DNA from: Glaciecola flavus
GTDB lineage: Bacteria > Pseudomonadota > Gammaproteobacteria > Enterobacterales > Alteromonadaceae
Length of the DNA: 64,000 bases
Assembly (NCBI RefSeq): GCF_042646125.1
Contig: NZ_JBHRSW010000018.1
Span: 62,001 to 126,000 of the forward strand
Reading direction: 5' to 3'
Positions 55,523 to 63,115 of this stretch are shown piece after piece (the stretch's first letter is position 1; each line of letters opens with the position of its first letter). The notes beneath the pieces are model-generated. The model was not told the origin of the DNA. It saw only the letters and a program-made list of their open reading frames with translations, and did no database searches. Position numbers and translations under genes: made by a program.

Positions 55523-56140
55523 TTATCCTCCCCAGCCGCTCTTTCCTGAGGATTTGCTACTGCCCCAATTACTTTTTGCTGATGCCGTGGCACCAAAGCC
55601 GCCCCGCGAAATGGTGCGAGTAACTTTAGGCTTTGGCTTGAGCACTTCTCTTGAAACTCGGTATGAGCGCTGACCCGGTGAGCCTATGACGTAACCGTCA
55701 CTGGTCATGATCTGGTTGCGATACCGACCACTTCCAGAATACAAATAAGCTGGGTAAGAATGTTTGTAGCGATGCTTTCGCTCGAAGGCATCACCGACTT
55801 CATCGATGATTTCTGAAACAATATAACCGGTCATAAAAGGGACAAAAAAGCTGCCTTGACGTTCACAAGAGCCAAACTCATTCATGCAATCCCTTTCGTA
55901 TTGGTAACGCGGTGCCGTTGACTCTGCATCGAGTAAGGCTTGTTCATAGGCGGCTTGACATTGAGACTCTGTCAACGAAGTAGTATCAGTACATTCAGCC
56001 ACCGAGCGAACAAATTTGACTTCCTCGCCTCCCGAACCATTAGAACAACCACTAATTACCGCCAGTGACAAAGGTGCTAAAGCAAATGCGCGAGCGCGCT
56101 TTCTCATTAGACTGAGATCAAGAAACGATGTTCTTTTCAT
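55523..56140 (-). CDS. yjfM: DUF1190 lipoprotein (YjfM/YgiB-like)
   Basis: A 205-residue DUF1190 protein. I choose the ATG at 56140, since the ATG two codons earlier sits only one base after the GGGAG ribosome binding site. The N-terminus is basic, and a hydrophobic helix ends in the lipobox-like VISGC (about Cys32). The core has TESQCQAAYEQALLDAE and TAPRYQYERDCMNEFG. The C-terminus contains RTISRGGFGATASAKSNWG and a Gly/Ser-rich tail ending GWGG. Such a flexible tail is a plausible substrate for the adjacent ATP-grasp ligase, an inference from family context. Confidence 0.88.
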   Translation of the reverse strand: MKRTSFLDLSLMRKRARAFALAPLSLAVISGCSNGSGGEEVKFVRSVAECTDTTSLTESQCQAAYEQALLDAESTAPRYQYERDCMNEFGSCERQGSFFVPFMTGYIVSEIIDEVGDAFERKHRYKHSYPAYLYSGSGRYRNQIMTSDGYVIGSPGQRSYRVSREVLKPKPKVTRTISRGGFGATASAKSNWGSSKSSGKSGWGG

Positions 56141-56153
56141 GATCATGCTCCCT

Positions 56154-56567
56154 TTAGTAAGTCATACATGCAGCATTGATCAAACCCACTGCAACACCTG
56201 TCGCGCCCAAGACTATTCCTGCACTTACTTCGTTATTTTCAATTCTTTCTGTAATTTTTGGCATAAATACAAAGCGCACAATTGAGTACGCGATCAACTG
56301 CGCCACAAGTGCAATTACACCCCACACGGCAAAATCAACTAATCCGCCGGAGTTACTCACTGCCCCTGCTAAAGCCGTTGCGAATCCAATGATTGCCCCA
56401 CCAAAACCAATCGCTGCCGCTGAATTTTTTTCTTCCTTGATTAGCTTCCACTCAGCGTGGGGGGTAGCAAGACCGTATACGCCTTTGAATATAACCAAAA
56501 ATAAAATGGCGATACCAAAATAAAGTACAAAATGCAGTATTCCTGTCACTAGATCATAGTTGTCCAT
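56154..56567 (-). CDS. yjfL: DUF350 membrane protein (YjfL-like)
   Basis: A 137-residue inner-membrane protein with four helices (about 9-30, 48-70, 76-100 and 112-135) as a two-fold repeat typical of DUF350. GGAIIGFATALAGAV and GIVLGATGVAVGLINAACM are the conserved Gly-rich helices. Family members have been suggested to form channels, without firm proof. It lies in the yjf operon between YjfK and DUF1190 genes, with a 13-base gap to the latter. Confidence 0.9.
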   Translation of the reverse strand: MDNYDLVTGILHFVLYFGIAILFLVIFKGVYGLATPHAEWKLIKEEKNSAAAIGFGGAIIGFATALAGAVSNSGGLVDFAVWGVIALVAQLIAYSIVRFVFMPKITERIENNEVSAGIVLGATGVAVGLINAACMTY

Positions 56568-56639
56568 CTGTATTCTCTCTGAAGTTTATAGTTTGTTTGA
56601 GCATAACTCCGTTAGGAATTCTGCTCATTATGCTCTAAC

Positions 56640-57284
56640 TCAGCCATTTACTCGTATTTGAGTAGGCGACAATTTAATTCCCGTACTAATAACAAAACAA
56701 TGCTCTAACAAATTATTGTCGTTCAAGGTTTCTTCCCCTGATAAATAAAGCTGTTCATACGAACCATCACTTAACTGACGCTCAAAAAGCATAACAAATT
56801 GATCAGTGTTAGACACCTCTTCACTTTCATCATACGTTTGCTCTTGCATGGCTACGGGTGGATGGTATTCACTCGTGCTGGTCCATACTCGTTGGTATTC
56901 GTGCCCCTCAAAGGTATAGACCGGCACACCAATCTTACGCGTTAGAAGTTCATCCCATTCATTGGCATTGACATGCAAGGTGTCATAGTAATGAAACAAG
57001 GTAACGTCGACGATATTCTCTTCAGACACGCCACCTTCACAAACAACTTGTAACCATGCCTCGTCATCTGTGTAAAAACGCAGTAAGGTACTAGAGCCTA
57101 ACTCTACTATACCCGCTGCTTGAATCAACTGTGTGTCGGCTACATCTTTTATCACTAATTGATCGAGAATGAGTTGAAAAGAGAGTTTGTCAATGTCAAA
57201 GCTTGATCCTATGCACAAGCCCATTACCTCTGGTTTTTTAAGACTTGAGCTAACGCTTTGCTTTTTTTTAAAAAAACTAAACAC
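56640..57284 (-). CDS. yjfK: DUF2491 protein (YjfK-like)
   Basis: A 214-residue soluble protein of the YjfK/DUF2491 family. I place the start at GTG 57284 (MFSFFKKK), six bases after AAGGAG, in preference to the TTG two codons earlier. Segments seen are GSSTLLRFYTDDEAWLQVVCEGG, DELLTRKIGVPVYTFEG and FERQLSDGSYEQLYLS. Function is unknown; it is regularly found between PspA-like YjfJ and YjfL genes, as here. Confidence 0.85.
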   Translation of the reverse strand: MFSFFKKKQSVSSSLKKPEVMGLCIGSSFDIDKLSFQLILDQLVIKDVADTQLIQAAGIVELGSSTLLRFYTDDEAWLQVVCEGGVSEENIVDVTLFHYYDTLHVNANEWDELLTRKIGVPVYTFEGHEYQRVWTSTSEYHPPVAMQEQTYDESEEVSNTDQFVMLFERQLSDGSYEQLYLSGEETLNDNNLLEHCFVISTGIKLSPTQIRVNG

Positions 57285-57318
57285 GTACAACTCCTTAATT
57301 TAATACGCAACAGACCAA

Positions 57319-57345
57319 AAGAAGCGCTCCCGATGAGCGCTTCTT
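57319..57345 (-). terminator. Intra-operon hairpin between yjfJ and yjfK
   Basis: A perfect 10-bp stem (AAGAAGCGCT with AGCGCTTCTT, 7-nt loop) lies 14 bases past the PspA-like stop, followed by only four T residues on the minus strand. It probably acts as a partial terminator or mRNA stabiliser, favouring more YjfI/YjfJ than downstream products. Confidence 0.6.
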
Positions 57346-57358
57346 GTTTGATTACTAC

Positions 57359-58036
57359 TTACTTTTTGCCTGCTAAAATTTTAGCTAACATGTCTTCGCT
57401 GGAGTTACTGCCACCACTAGCTTTGCGTAACTTTGCATCTAAATCTGAACCGGTTTCTAATTCAGCTAGCTCAGATGCAGCCTCAAGTGCAGCGTCTTTC
57501 TCGGCTTGTTTTTGTTTGATCCTCTCTAAACTATCCAGTGCAGTCTTAACCTTACTGTTACCACCATCAAAGTGCGTAGAGGCCGCCACTTGCGCTTTTT
57601 GAACAGACTGCGTGGCTTTTACCTGATCGACTTGTTGCTCTAACAATCGCAAATTATTCTTTGCCGTAGCCAAGTTTGACTTAAGTGTGCTTTCGTTCTT
57701 GATGTAACTGTCAGTGATACTTTGCTCACTAGCTTTTAGTTGCTCAAGCTCGCCAACTCGTTGGGCACATTCTAATGCCAACTCGCGATTGGTTTCTGCA
57801 TGTTCTGCCGCACTTTGACTGTATTTTTCAATATCTGCTTGCAATGCATCTACCTTGTTCTGACTCAACTTTCGTTTTGCCGCAATGGAATGTAGGCTTT
57901 GTCCACACTGCTGAATTTCTTGTTTTGCTTCACGAATTTGCTGATCCAGTATTGTAATAGCCTGCGAATCTGCTGCGTCTTCTAAAACTTTGTTTGTATG
58001 GCCTTTCAATGCTGACCAAAGTCTACCTAAACTCAT
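57359..58036 (-). CDS. yjfJ: PspA/IM30 family protein (YjfJ-like)
   Basis: A 225-residue, almost wholly coiled-coil protein of the PspA/IM30 family. It begins SLGRLWSALKGHTNKVLEDAADSQAITILDQQIREA, where the N-terminal helix binds membranes in the family. Two long helices cover about 25-145, and a shorter C-terminal helical part ends MLAKILAGKK. PspA-type proteins are bacterial relatives of ESCRT-III and polymerise on damaged membranes. AGGAG precedes the ATG. It follows YjfI by 12 bases at the head of the six-gene minus-strand operon. Confidence 0.9.
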   Translation of the reverse strand: MSLGRLWSALKGHTNKVLEDAADSQAITILDQQIREAKQEIQQCGQSLHSIAAKRKLSQNKVDALQADIEKYSQSAAEHAETNRELALECAQRVGELEQLKASEQSITDSYIKNESTLKSNLATAKNNLRLLEQQVDQVKATQSVQKAQVAASTHFDGGNSKVKTALDSLERIKQKQAEKDAALEAASELAELETGSDLDAKLRKASGGSNSSEDMLAKILAGKK

Positions 58037-58048
58037 ATATGACTCCTA

Positions 58049-58438
58049 CTATTTCAAATATTCTGAATACAATTCAAGAAACTCTGGAACATTCGCGAAC
58101 AGAGCTTCAACTTCTTCTACAATCACTTCGTCCTTACTGTCTACTGACAAGGCGCCAAATGCTACGTAGTATTCTTCTCCACCAATTACTGAAACCGCCA
58201 GCGTCGACAGTGGCACTAAGCGATGAGTGCGCAAAATTGCGTGGTCTAGCGCAGCACAATCTTTAACCGCATCAACTGAAAACAAAACAGACTCCACAAC
58301 GATTTGTTGTTCACCCACAACCAAAAAGGCATCCAGTCCTTCATCGTTCGAAATGCTGATACAATCTCCTTCGAGTTCTGCAGTAAAATTAATTTGCTCA
58401 TTCATTAGAGCTAGTATCTGGTCTCGCTTCATCGTCAT
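58049..58438 (-). CDS. yjfI: DUF2170 protein (YjfI-like)
   Basis: A 129-residue acidic cytoplasmic protein of the YjfI/DUF2170 family. I choose the ATG at 58438, spaced six bases from GGAG; an upstream ATG contributes that GGAG. Segments seen are GLDAFLVVGEQQIVVESVLFSV, ILRTHRLVPLSTLAVS and EVEALFANVPEFLELYSEYLK. It is the promoter-proximal gene of the operon yjfI-J-K-L-M-C. Function is unknown. Confidence 0.85.
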   Translation of the reverse strand: MTMKRDQILALMNEQINFTAELEGDCISISNDEGLDAFLVVGEQQIVVESVLFSVDAVKDCAALDHAILRTHRLVPLSTLAVSVIGGEEYYVAFGALSVDSKDEVIVEEVEALFANVPEFLELYSEYLK

Positions 58439-58650
58439 TTTAATCTCCATGTTAAAAGCGACTTTATCATTGCTAGATATTCAAGCTTACGCGCCTTTGA
58501 TATACATAATAGTGAGTTTAGATAAAATTGCAACATATATGTTGCAAATAAATCTTATTAATTGCATATGTGTGTATTAATTTGCTTTCGCTTTAAATGC
58601 ATTGCAATGTTAGCTATACTAACCCCGAACAGTCGTAGGAGCGTTCTGGC

Positions 58651-58929
58651 ATGCAAACTGATAATCACACACAAGTTAATATAAGCGTCAACAACAAGAA
58701 GTCAATTTTGCCGTATGCAAAAGGCGCGAGTCTTTTTATCAAAAGGCTCATGGTCGAACACGAAGTCACCTACGATGAAATTGTCGCATTGCTTGAAAAA
58801 CAAGGAGTGATACTGAGTTCTAGCAATTTGAGAAACAAGGTATCAGGCAATGCGCTATCCGCAGGGCTGTTTTTTCTGATTGTTGAATTGATAAGCGGTG
58901 ACTTACACGCCAAAATTAAAGTTAGATGA
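58651..58929 (+). CDS. DUF6471-like small protein
   Basis: A 92-residue protein. About 22-92 resembles the DUF6471 domain: YAKGASLFIKRLMVEHEVTYDEIVALLEKQGV, then SSSNLRNKVSGNALSAGLFF. It is a helical, helix-turn-helix-like arrangement that could bind nucleic acid. AGGAG lies ten bases before the ATG. It is divergent from the yjf operon across a 212-base gap and so might regulate it; this is positional inference only. Confidence 0.6.
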   Translation: MQTDNHTQVNISVNNKKSILPYAKGASLFIKRLMVEHEVTYDEIVALLEKQGVILSSSNLRNKVSGNALSAGLFFLIVELISGDLHAKIKVR

Positions 58930-58966
58930 AGGCTGCTCACTCAAAAGAGGAGACTAAGGCAGGGTT

Positions 58967-59374
58967 TCAAGGAATTTTTCTCAGTAACTTAACGACTCTA
59001 AACGACAATTCTTTTGGCTGAAAAGGCTTTGCTAAATAATCACTTACCCCAGCTTCCAATGCATCCATTACCAACTTTTTTTCACGTGCAGCAGTCAGCA
59101 ATAGAAAAGGGATATGTTTGTGCATTTCAGATTCGCGCACCAACTTCAACAGCCCAAATCCAGTCATCTTTGGCATGTCCCAGTCGCAAATTATTAAGTC
59201 AATATCTTTTTTATTCAGAATAGACCAAGCATTTGCACCATTTGTCGCCGTGGTAATTTTTTCAGCGCCCAGAGACAGCAAACAACTCTTGACCAAATTT
59301 ACCATTGACTCCATGTCATCGACAACAAGTATATTTATGCGCTTTAGTTTGTCTGTTGTTTCTTTATTACTCAT
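58967..59374 (-). CDS. Single-domain CheY-like response regulator
   Basis: A 135-residue receiver domain with no output domain. INILVVDDMESM carries the acidic pair, ICDWDMPKMTG the phosphoacceptor Asp, LLTAA the switch threonine and YLAKPFQ the conserved lysine. I choose the ATG at 59374 over a TTG-initiated extension. Such stand-alone receivers act in chemotaxis or phosphorelay; no kinase is adjacent. It converges with the DUF6471-like gene. Confidence 0.9.
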   Translation of the reverse strand: MSNKETTDKLKRINILVVDDMESMVNLVKSCLLSLGAEKITTATNGANAWSILNKKDIDLIICDWDMPKMTGFGLLKLVRESEMHKHIPFLLLTAAREKKLVMDALEAGVSDYLAKPFQPKELSFRVVKLLRKIP

Positions 59375-59536
59375 ACTTATTGAAATGCGTTGACCATAAC
59401 AGCTTAACGGCAAGTTTAGTCAATTCTTGCGAAAACGCAGATGTTTTTTACACAAATTTGATCATACAAATTATTGAAAATTTTAGATAAATTTTATATA
59501 CAATGCAGATATTTCTCATATGAATTGAAAGCCAAC

Positions 59537-60331
59537 ATGCGAACAACCAAAAAGTCACTGGCAATATCAATAGTTCTTGCACTACTAAGTGTGTCAGCAT
59601 GCATGAAGATTCAACAAGACCACCCAAGTTTTCGCCCCTTGTTTAATGGCAAGGACTTATCAGATTGGGTAGTTAAAACACATAGATATGCGTTAGGAGA
59701 AGATCCTGATGGCACTTTTACTGTCCATGACGGTACAATTCGCGTTGACTACAAAAATTACGAAGGTAAGTTTAATCAACGATTTTCTCACCTGTATTAC
59801 AAACAAGCTTTCCAATATTTCCATCTAAAATTGGAGTATCGCTTTAGAGGACAACTCTATGATGGCGCTCCTCACTTTGCAAACCTAAATAGCGGGGTGA
59901 TGTTTTACGCACAAGCTCCCGAAAGTATTTTACAAGATCAAAACTGGCCCTTGTCTGTAGAAATGCAATTTTTAGCATCAGACGATCCGAATACGCCTAT
60001 TTCGACCGGTAATGTCTGTACGCCGGGCACACACATACGTATAAAAGATCAATTAACTACAACACATTGTATTCGCTCTAACTCCGATACTTATTACCGA
60101 GATGAATGGGTAATGGCAGAGCTCATTGTTCAACAAGATTCTGTAAAACACATCATTAACGGTAAAACGGTTTTGGAATACGCCTACCCAGAGATAGGTT
60201 TTACCGGCACAATCAAGGGAATAGAAGAAGATAGATGGTCAGAAGGCCAAGTACTAGAAAAAGGCTACATTGCGCTGCAAAGCGAAGGGCAAGCCATCGA
60301 TTTCAGGAGCATTCAAATCAAAGAGCTATAA
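59537..60331 (+). CDS. DUF1080 family lipoprotein
   Basis: A 264-residue lipoprotein with lipobox LSVSAC (about Cys22), followed by one DUF1080 domain, the LamG-like fold also called 3-keto-disaccharide hydrolase. Conserved parts are FRPLFNGKDLSDWVV, GVMFYAQ, EMQFLA and GYIALQSEGQAIDFRSIQI. I start at ATG 59537, because the upstream extension would place a hydrophilic stretch before the signal peptide. It is probably periplasmic or outer-membrane-anchored and acts on glycans; enzyme activity is not certain. Confidence 0.85.
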   Translation: MRTTKKSLAISIVLALLSVSACMKIQQDHPSFRPLFNGKDLSDWVVKTHRYALGEDPDGTFTVHDGTIRVDYKNYEGKFNQRFSHLYYKQAFQYFHLKLEYRFRGQLYDGAPHFANLNSGVMFYAQAPESILQDQNWPLSVEMQFLASDDPNTPISTGNVCTPGTHIRIKDQLTTTHCIRSNSDTYYRDEWVMAELIVQQDSVKHIINGKTVLEYAYPEIGFTGTIKGIEEDRWSEGQVLEKGYIALQSEGQAIDFRSIQIKEL

Positions 60332-60365
60332 GGCGCAGGCTTTAATCGGTTTATTCCTGAAATCT

Positions 60366-60634
60366 CTAGGGCCTGTTAACCTTTGGTGTACAAGTTTTGT
60401 TCAATTATAGTCTATCTGATCGCGGCGCAGACTTGCAGGCCTAATGGGTTAAGTCAAAAGGCTGCAACAAGGAACAGATAGACTATAATTGAACCCTTCT
60501 GGGCAGGGCTTGTGCTTCATTTCTACTGCTTTATCGCTCCTTGATGTAGAACAACTACACGGCAGTCGCTCTGCATTGTATAAATGAAGCACAAACCGCT
60601 GCAAAATTGCACACCAAAGGTCAACAGACCCTAG
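60366..60634. mobile_element. MITE-like element copy 2 with nested hairpin
   Basis: A 269-bp relative of the element at 16963. The right arm and core match copy 1 almost exactly (one core base differs). The left arm has diverged and is interrupted by about 104 bp containing another inverted repeat: 20-bp perfect arms 60399-60418 and 60475-60494 around a 56-nt core with its own TTGCAG/CTGCAA hairpin. The right end lies 3 bases beyond the serA stop, within the palindrome AGACCCTAGGGTCT. It fills nearly all of the 306-base gap between the DUF1080 gene and serA. Confidence 0.85.
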
Positions 60635-60637
60635 GGT

Positions 60638-61810
60638 CTACGGAATCAATCGTACACTAGTTACATGCTCGATGCTGTTAATAGCATCGATGACATCACC
60701 ATTATTCATCTTTTCAACATCAATAATATTGTATGCAAGGTCACCGCGACTTTTATTTACCATGTCAATTACGTTGACCTCATGGTCAGCCAAAACAGAC
60801 AAAACATTACCCAGTACTTTTGGCACATTTTCATTTGTGAAAATAATCCTTTGCCCATCAACTCTTGCCAACGAAACATTGGGAAAATTGACCGAATTTT
60901 TAATATTGCCGTTTTCTAGAAAATCCATCAATTGGTCTGCCGCCATCATTGCGCAGTTTTCCTCAGCTTCTGCGGTAGACGCGCCAATATGCGGCATGGC
61001 AATGACGTCTTTTCTTCCATAAAAAACAGGTTCTGGGAAATCACATACATAGGTCGCCAATGTCCCAATATCTAATGCTTTTGCGACAGCCTCTGGATCG
61101 ACAATTGACTCACGAGCAAAGTTAACCAACACCATGCCTCGTTTTGCTTGTGACAAGGCCTCGGCGTTTATCATGTGATAGGTTGGTTTTATTGCCGGAA
61201 CGTGTAAGCTTACAAAATCACACTTAGCCAGCAGAGCATGCATGTTTTCGGCACGTTGTACTTCACTAGACAAGCGCCAAGCAGCTTCAATCGACAAGGC
61301 GGGATCAAAGCCAACGACCTTCATACCCAGAGCCAATGCCATATCGGCAACTAGGGAGCCGATCGCACCTAGGCCAATGATACCGAGCGTTTTGCCCTTT
61401 AACTCGCTGCCCGCAAATTGTTTTTTTTGTGCTTCTAAGGTTTTATGTAACTCGCTAGCATCGGTAATGTTGTGTAATGTAGAAACATGGTCAATACCTG
61501 CCTTAATGCCACGAGAACTTAGCAGCATTCCTGCCAATACAAGTTCTTTTACCGCGTTGGCATTTGCGCCTGGCGTATTGAAAACAACCACACCTTGCTT
61601 ACTGCAATCGTCCACGGGTACATTGTTTACTCCCGCCCCAGCCCTTGCAATAGCAAGTACTGATTCATCCAATACTTCGTTATGCAGTTTATGACTTCTT
61701 AGCAAAATTGCGTTTGGACTACTTGCATCGGAACTCACCTCATAATTGCTTCTGGGAAAACGCTCTAAACCCTTCGACGATATCTGGTTAAATGTTTTAA
61801 TTTTGTACAT
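60638..61810 (-). CDS. serA: D-3-phosphoglycerate dehydrogenase
   Basis: Oxidises 3-phosphoglycerate to 3-phosphohydroxypyruvate, the first step of serine synthesis. The 390 residues have the NAD fold GLGAIGS near 147-152 and the catalytic residues R233 (FARES), E260 (FPEPVF) and H274 (PHIGAST). A C-terminal ACT domain at about 318-390 is the place of serine feedback in regulated forms. AAGGA precedes the ATG. It is 13 bases downstream of serC. A mobile hairpin element abuts its 3' end. Confidence 0.95.
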   Translation of the reverse strand: MYKIKTFNQISSKGLERFPRSNYEVSSDASSPNAILLRSHKLHNEVLDESVLAIARAGAGVNNVPVDDCSKQGVVVFNTPGANANAVKELVLAGMLLSSRGIKAGIDHVSTLHNITDASELHKTLEAQKKQFAGSELKGKTLGIIGLGAIGSLVADMALALGMKVVGFDPALSIEAAWRLSSEVQRAENMHALLAKCDFVSLHVPAIKPTYHMINAEALSQAKRGMVLVNFARESIVDPEAVAKALDIGTLATYVCDFPEPVFYGRKDVIAMPHIGASTAEAEENCAMMAADQLMDFLENGNIKNSVNFPNVSLARVDGQRIIFTNENVPKVLGNVLSVLADHEVNVIDMVNKSRGDLAYNIIDVEKMNNGDVIDAINSIEHVTSVRLIP

Positions 61811-61823
61811 ACTATTCCTTCGT

Positions 61824-62942
61824 TTACGCGCCAGTGAGTTCGCCGTATGCCCAAGCGAGCCAAGGCATCAATGCTTGTAAATCTTGGTTTTCGATAGTTG
61901 CCCCACACCAAATACGCAAACCAGCCGGCGCATCGCGATAAGCACCAATGTCGTAGGCAACCTTGTGTTGAGCGAGTAAGTCGACAAGCGCAGATACTTT
62001 TTCAGCGGGTAAAGCCAAACTTAGACAAACACTGGTGTTTGAGCGCGTACTCGCGTCTTCTGCTAAAAAATCTATCCAAGTATGGCTTTCAACAAATTCA
62101 GCAACAGTCGCGAGATTGTTGTTACATCGTTCAATCGCCGCTTCCAAACCACCAATTGACTCAACCCACGACAGTGCATCTAAATAGTCAACCACACATA
62201 GCATTGACGGTGTGTTGATCGTCGCACCAACAAACAAACTCTCGATAAGCTTCCCCCCCTTTGTCATTCTAAAGATTTTCGGCAAGGGCCTAGGAGGCGT
62301 AAAAGTCTCTAAGCGCTCAACTGCTCTTGGACTGAGAATCAACATACCGTGGCCACCTTCCCCACCCAATACTTTTTGCCAACTGTAAGTAACAACATCG
62401 AGTTTTTCCCAATCGAGTTCTTGTGCAAATACCGCAGATGTCGCATCACAAAATGTTAAGCCCTTTCTATCATCTTTTATCCAATCGGCATTGGGTACGC
62501 AAACGCCGGAAGTTGTGCCATTCCAAGTAAAGACAACATCATGGTCACAATTAACATCTTTAAGCGAGGGGAGCTTTCCATAGTCGGCACTCAGCACTCG
62601 AGTGCTTTCTAGCTGCAATTGTTTGGTTATATCGGTCGCCCAACCTTGCCCAAATGACTCCCAATACAATACATCAACAGGCCGCTCTCCGAGCATCGAC
62701 CACATAGCCATCTCCATTGCGCCTGTATCAGATGCGGGTACGACAGCCACTTTGTAGCCCTCAGGCAAACCAAGAATTCTGGCAGTATCTACGCACGCGC
62801 TCTTGAGTGCTTGTTTACCAATTTCTGCACGATGGGAACGGCCTAGTAAAGATAAGTCCAGTTTACTGACGTCGTAACCAGGGCGTTTGGCGCAAGGTCC
62901 AGAAGAAAAATTAGGGTTGGCAGGTTTGATACTTGGTTGCAT
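61824..62942 (-). CDS. serC: Phosphoserine aminotransferase, Methanosarcina type
   Basis: Transaminates 3-phosphohydroxypyruvate with glutamate to phosphoserine. The 372 residues belong to the branch with N-terminal FSSGPCAKRPGY, GRSHRAEIGK and PLP lysine K190 in YSWQKVLGGEGGHG, known from Methanosarcina and Alphaproteobacteria. It is not the shorter branch of E. coli SerC, which begins FNFSAGPA. It forms an operon with serA. Horizontal acquisition in the lineage is possible. Confidence 0.92.
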   Translation of the reverse strand: MQPSIKPANPNFSSGPCAKRPGYDVSKLDLSLLGRSHRAEIGKQALKSACVDTARILGLPEGYKVAVVPASDTGAMEMAMWSMLGERPVDVLYWESFGQGWATDITKQLQLESTRVLSADYGKLPSLKDVNCDHDVVFTWNGTTSGVCVPNADWIKDDRKGLTFCDATSAVFAQELDWEKLDVVTYSWQKVLGGEGGHGMLILSPRAVERLETFTPPRPLPKIFRMTKGGKLIESLFVGATINTPSMLCVVDYLDALSWVESIGGLEAAIERCNNNLATVAEFVESHTWIDFLAEDASTRSNTSVCLSLALPAEKVSALVDLLAQHKVAYDIGAYRDAPAGLRIWCGATIENQDLQALMPWLAWAYGELTGA

Positions 62943-63115
62943 ATAAGTCCCGTTTGCTTATGGATAACAGTATTGGCAGCCAAGTCTGTTGAATCCATAG
63001 TGTTAATTAATTGTTACTAAGGATACAAGGATTAGGGCAAGTAACCAATATTGGCTTGACATGATATATGCCAAATGGTGTTAAATGGAAAAAACACTAC
63101 TTGCTTGTATCGTCG

